Assembly (NCBI GenBank): GCA_050260275.1
Contig: JBLNBX010000141.1
Location: forward strand, 1 to 7,692
Reading direction: 5' to 3'
Length of the DNA: 7,692 nt
From: DATMXS01 sp050260275
GTDB taxonomy: Bacteria > Acidobacteriota > Terriglobia > Bryobacterales > Bryobacteraceae
This document shows, one piece after another, positions 6,376-7,692 of this stretch. How positions within the stretch are numbered: position 1 is the stretch's first letter; each line of letters begins with the position of its first letter. The position numbers were made by a program, and so were the translations under genes. The notes beneath the pieces are model-generated. The model saw only the letters and a list, made by a program, of their open reading frames with translations, did no database searches and had not been told where the DNA came from.

Positions 6376-7257
6376 ATGTATAACGCTTTCTTCGGATTCA
6401 GCGAGAGCCCGTTCAACCTCACGCCGGACCCCACCTTCCTATACCGCAGCAGGCATCACGAAGAGGCGCTCGCCAACCTCATGTACGGCGTGCAGAGCCG
6501 CAAGGGGTTCGTCGTGCTGACGGGCGAGGTCGGAACCGGCAAGACCACCTTGCTCGAGTGCCTCCAGGATTTTCTGGCTCTGCACCGGATCGACTTCGCG
6601 TTTCTGTTTAACTCCCGGCTTACCGTCGAGCAGTTCTTTGAGCTGATCGCCTATGATCTCGAGCTGCAGTGCGCGCGCACGTCGAAGACCGAGGTGCTCA
6701 TCGCGCTCAACCAGCTCCTGATCCAGAATGCGAGCGAAGGCCGCACCACGGCGCTCATCGTGGACGAGGCGCACAACCTCGAGTGGGACGTGCTTGAGGA
6801 GATCCGCCTGCTTGGCAACCTGGAGAACCGGCACGGCAAGCTGCTGCAGATCGTGCTCGCGGGACAGCCCGAGTTCGATCGCAAGCTCGATGCGCCCAGC
6901 CTCCGGCAGTTGAAGCAGCGCGTTGCCCTGCGGTGCACTCTCCGGCCCTTCAACGAGGCCGAGACGGCGGAGTACATTTCCAGCCGGCTCGCCAAGGCGG
7001 GCATGCCGGAACAGACCGTCTTCCCGCCCGAGCTTGTAGCCGAGATTCACTTCCGCTCGCAGGGCATCCCACGCGTCATCAATGCGGTGTGCGACAACCT
7101 CTTGCTGACGGCTTTCGCGCTGGAGAGCCGGCAGGCCACCATGGACATGCTCGACGAGGTCTGCGAGGACATGCGCCTGGAGTGGCCCGGCCGGCGCCTT
7201 GCCGCCCGCCGCCGGTTCGGCGAAGACTCCGCCGCGCGCGGCGAAGCCGTGTCCTGA
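6376..7257 (+). CDS. ExeA/GspA-type AAA ATPase
   Basis: A 293-residue AAA (P-loop) ATPase of the family containing ExeA/GspA of type II secretion and the ATPases encoded near exosortase/polysaccharide-export loci. The family's opening motif YNAFFGFSESPFNLTPDP (2-19) precedes Walker A GEVGTGKTT (50-58), Walker B ALIVDE (126-131, followed by AHNL), sensor-1-like IVLAGQPE (159-166), the LKQRVALR region with a candidate arginine finger (R182), and sensor-2-like GIPRVIN (230-236). ExeA proteins of about 550 residues add a membrane segment and peptidoglycan-binding domain; this one ends after the ATPase module with a basic tail (RRLAARRRF), so it is cytosolic or acts through a partner. No secretion or exopolysaccharide genes are visible alongside. 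The start ATG precedes the family's N-terminal motif directly; only a weak AGG (6365-6367) lies upstream. Family assignment is firm, system membership unknown. Confidence 0.9.
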   Translation: MYNAFFGFSESPFNLTPDPTFLYRSRHHEEALANLMYGVQSRKGFVVLTGEVGTGKTTLLECLQDFLALHRIDFAFLFNSRLTVEQFFELIAYDLELQCARTSKTEVLIALNQLLIQNASEGRTTALIVDEAHNLEWDVLEEIRLLGNLENRHGKLLQIVLAGQPEFDRKLDAPSLRQLKQRVALRCTLRPFNEAETAEYISSRLAKAGMPEQTVFPPELVAEIHFRSQGIPRVINAVCDNLLLTAFALESRQATMDMLDEVCEDMRLEWPGRRLAARRRFGEDSAARGEAVS

Positions 7258-7457
7258 ACGAGGCTGCTTCGCCCTCGACTGCGGCCGATCCCACGGCCTC
7301 GCGTTCCGCCCAATGCGACACGCCCGATTGCGCCGGAGCGCCCGATCGGGTCCGGCGAAGGCGGCCGGACGCCGGTTCGTATAGAATGCAGAATCGGCTT
7401 GCGTGATGCCGGAGTCGTCTCGGCTCACGCGCCTAAGATCATCTCGGCAGGGTTCGA
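7258..7457. other. Intergenic region with a hairpin and a -10-like box
   Basis: Two hundred bases without a supported gene. CCCGATCGGG (7341-7350) is a perfect palindrome. GTCCGGC (7350-7356) pairs with GCCGGAC (7364-7370) around a 7-base loop; no T-run follows, so it is not a canonical intrinsic terminator, though it may stabilise the end of the ATPase transcript. An AT-rich TATAGAAT (7380-7387) follows in otherwise GC-rich sequence. Confidence 0.6.
7380..7387 (+). promoter_or_regulatory. Possible -10 element of the dehydrogenase gene
   Basis: TATAGAAT contains TATAGA and TAGAAT, each close to the TATAAT consensus, and stands out from its GC-rich surroundings. No convincing -35 hexamer is seen 16-18 bases upstream. 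Transcription would begin about 65 bases before the ATG at 7458. Confidence 0.35.
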
Positions 7458-7692
7458 ATGTCCGCTTCGCAATGCGAAATCAAGGGAGTTGACACCGTCG
7501 CCGAGGTTTCCTCGAGCGGCGAGCTGATCATCGAGGTCCACCGCCAGGGCCGGCCTTTCGGCGTGCTCGCCATCCACTCGCTGTTCAGCGGGAGCGCCCG
7601 GGGAGGCATCCGGATTGCGCCGGACGTTTCGGCCGGGGAACTGCGGGAGCTCGCCGAGGATATGACGCTCAAGTTCGGCTTCCTCGGATTGC
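7458..7692 (+). CDS. Glu/Leu/Phe/Val dehydrogenase family protein, N-terminal part only
   Basis: The first 78 residues of an open frame cut by the window's right edge. The segment RQGRPFGVLAIHSLF (about 29-43), then SARGGIRIAPDVS (45-57) and ELRELAEDMTLKFGFLGL (60-77), matches the N-terminal dimerisation/substrate domain of amino-acid dehydrogenases: the GGxR motif, the helix ending in MTxK that carries a conserved substrate-binding lysine (K72), and the small-residue run that leads to GGxK in full-length members. These enzymes oxidatively deaminate an amino acid using NAD(P). The usual KGG or LGG before the conserved Arg is RGG here, so glutamate versus branched-chain preference cannot be assigned. 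The start is supported by AGGG (7449-7452) five bases before the ATG. Confidence 0.8.
   Translation, partial: MSASQCEIKGVDTVAEVSSSGELIIEVHRQGRPFGVLAIHSLFSGSARGGIRIAPDVSAGELRELAEDMTLKFGFLGL

Noticed and set aside
6439..7428. A 329-codon minus-strand open frame opposite the ATPase gene
   Set aside because: It is the antisense shadow of a clearly recognisable AAA ATPase with intact Walker motifs on the plus strand.

Overview
The window is GC-rich, densely coded bacterial chromosome made mostly of housekeeping genes. Base composition, the uncommon start codons (GTG for hpt, TTG for smc) and the style of the hypothetical proteins fit Acidobacteriota, perhaps a Bryobacterales/Solibacter-like lineage. 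That placement comes from general protein resemblance and is tentative. No mobile element, CRISPR array, tRNA or rRNA was seen.

Layout. Positions 1-1154 (minus strand) hold a two-gene unit. It begins with an exported coiled-coil protein whose C-terminal domain has histidine/aspartate motifs like a zinc D,D-peptidase. This is followed, with an 11-base overlap, by hypoxanthine phosphoribosyltransferase (hpt), which runs off the left edge. Head-to-head with this unit, only about 19 bases away, is rsfS (plus strand, 1174-1590), the ribosomal silencing factor. rsfS converges on smc (minus strand, 1702-5418), the chromosome condensation ATPase. A strong intrinsic terminator in the 111-base gap has its T-tract only on the smc side.

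Positions 5419-5686 are a 268-base divergent control region. It has a plausible smc promoter, a weaker plausible promoter for the rightward gene, and a cluster of palindromes between them that looks like an operator. Rightward (plus strand) follow a DUF5343-like protein of unknown function (5687-6337) and, 38 bases on, a stand-alone ExeA/GspA-type AAA ATPase (6376-7257). After a 200-base gap with a -10-like box comes the first 78 codons of a Glu/Leu/Phe/Val dehydrogenase-family enzyme (from 7458), cut by the right edge.

Functionally the left and middle parts serve purine salvage, ribosome hibernation control, envelope maintenance and chromosome segregation. The right part pairs an unknown protein with an ATPase that may power envelope or export machinery. 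Nothing here is clearly a new system. The most distinctive points are a six-copy NGxA tetrapeptide insert inside the SMC head, the palindrome cluster upstream of smc, and the DUF5343-ATPase pair.
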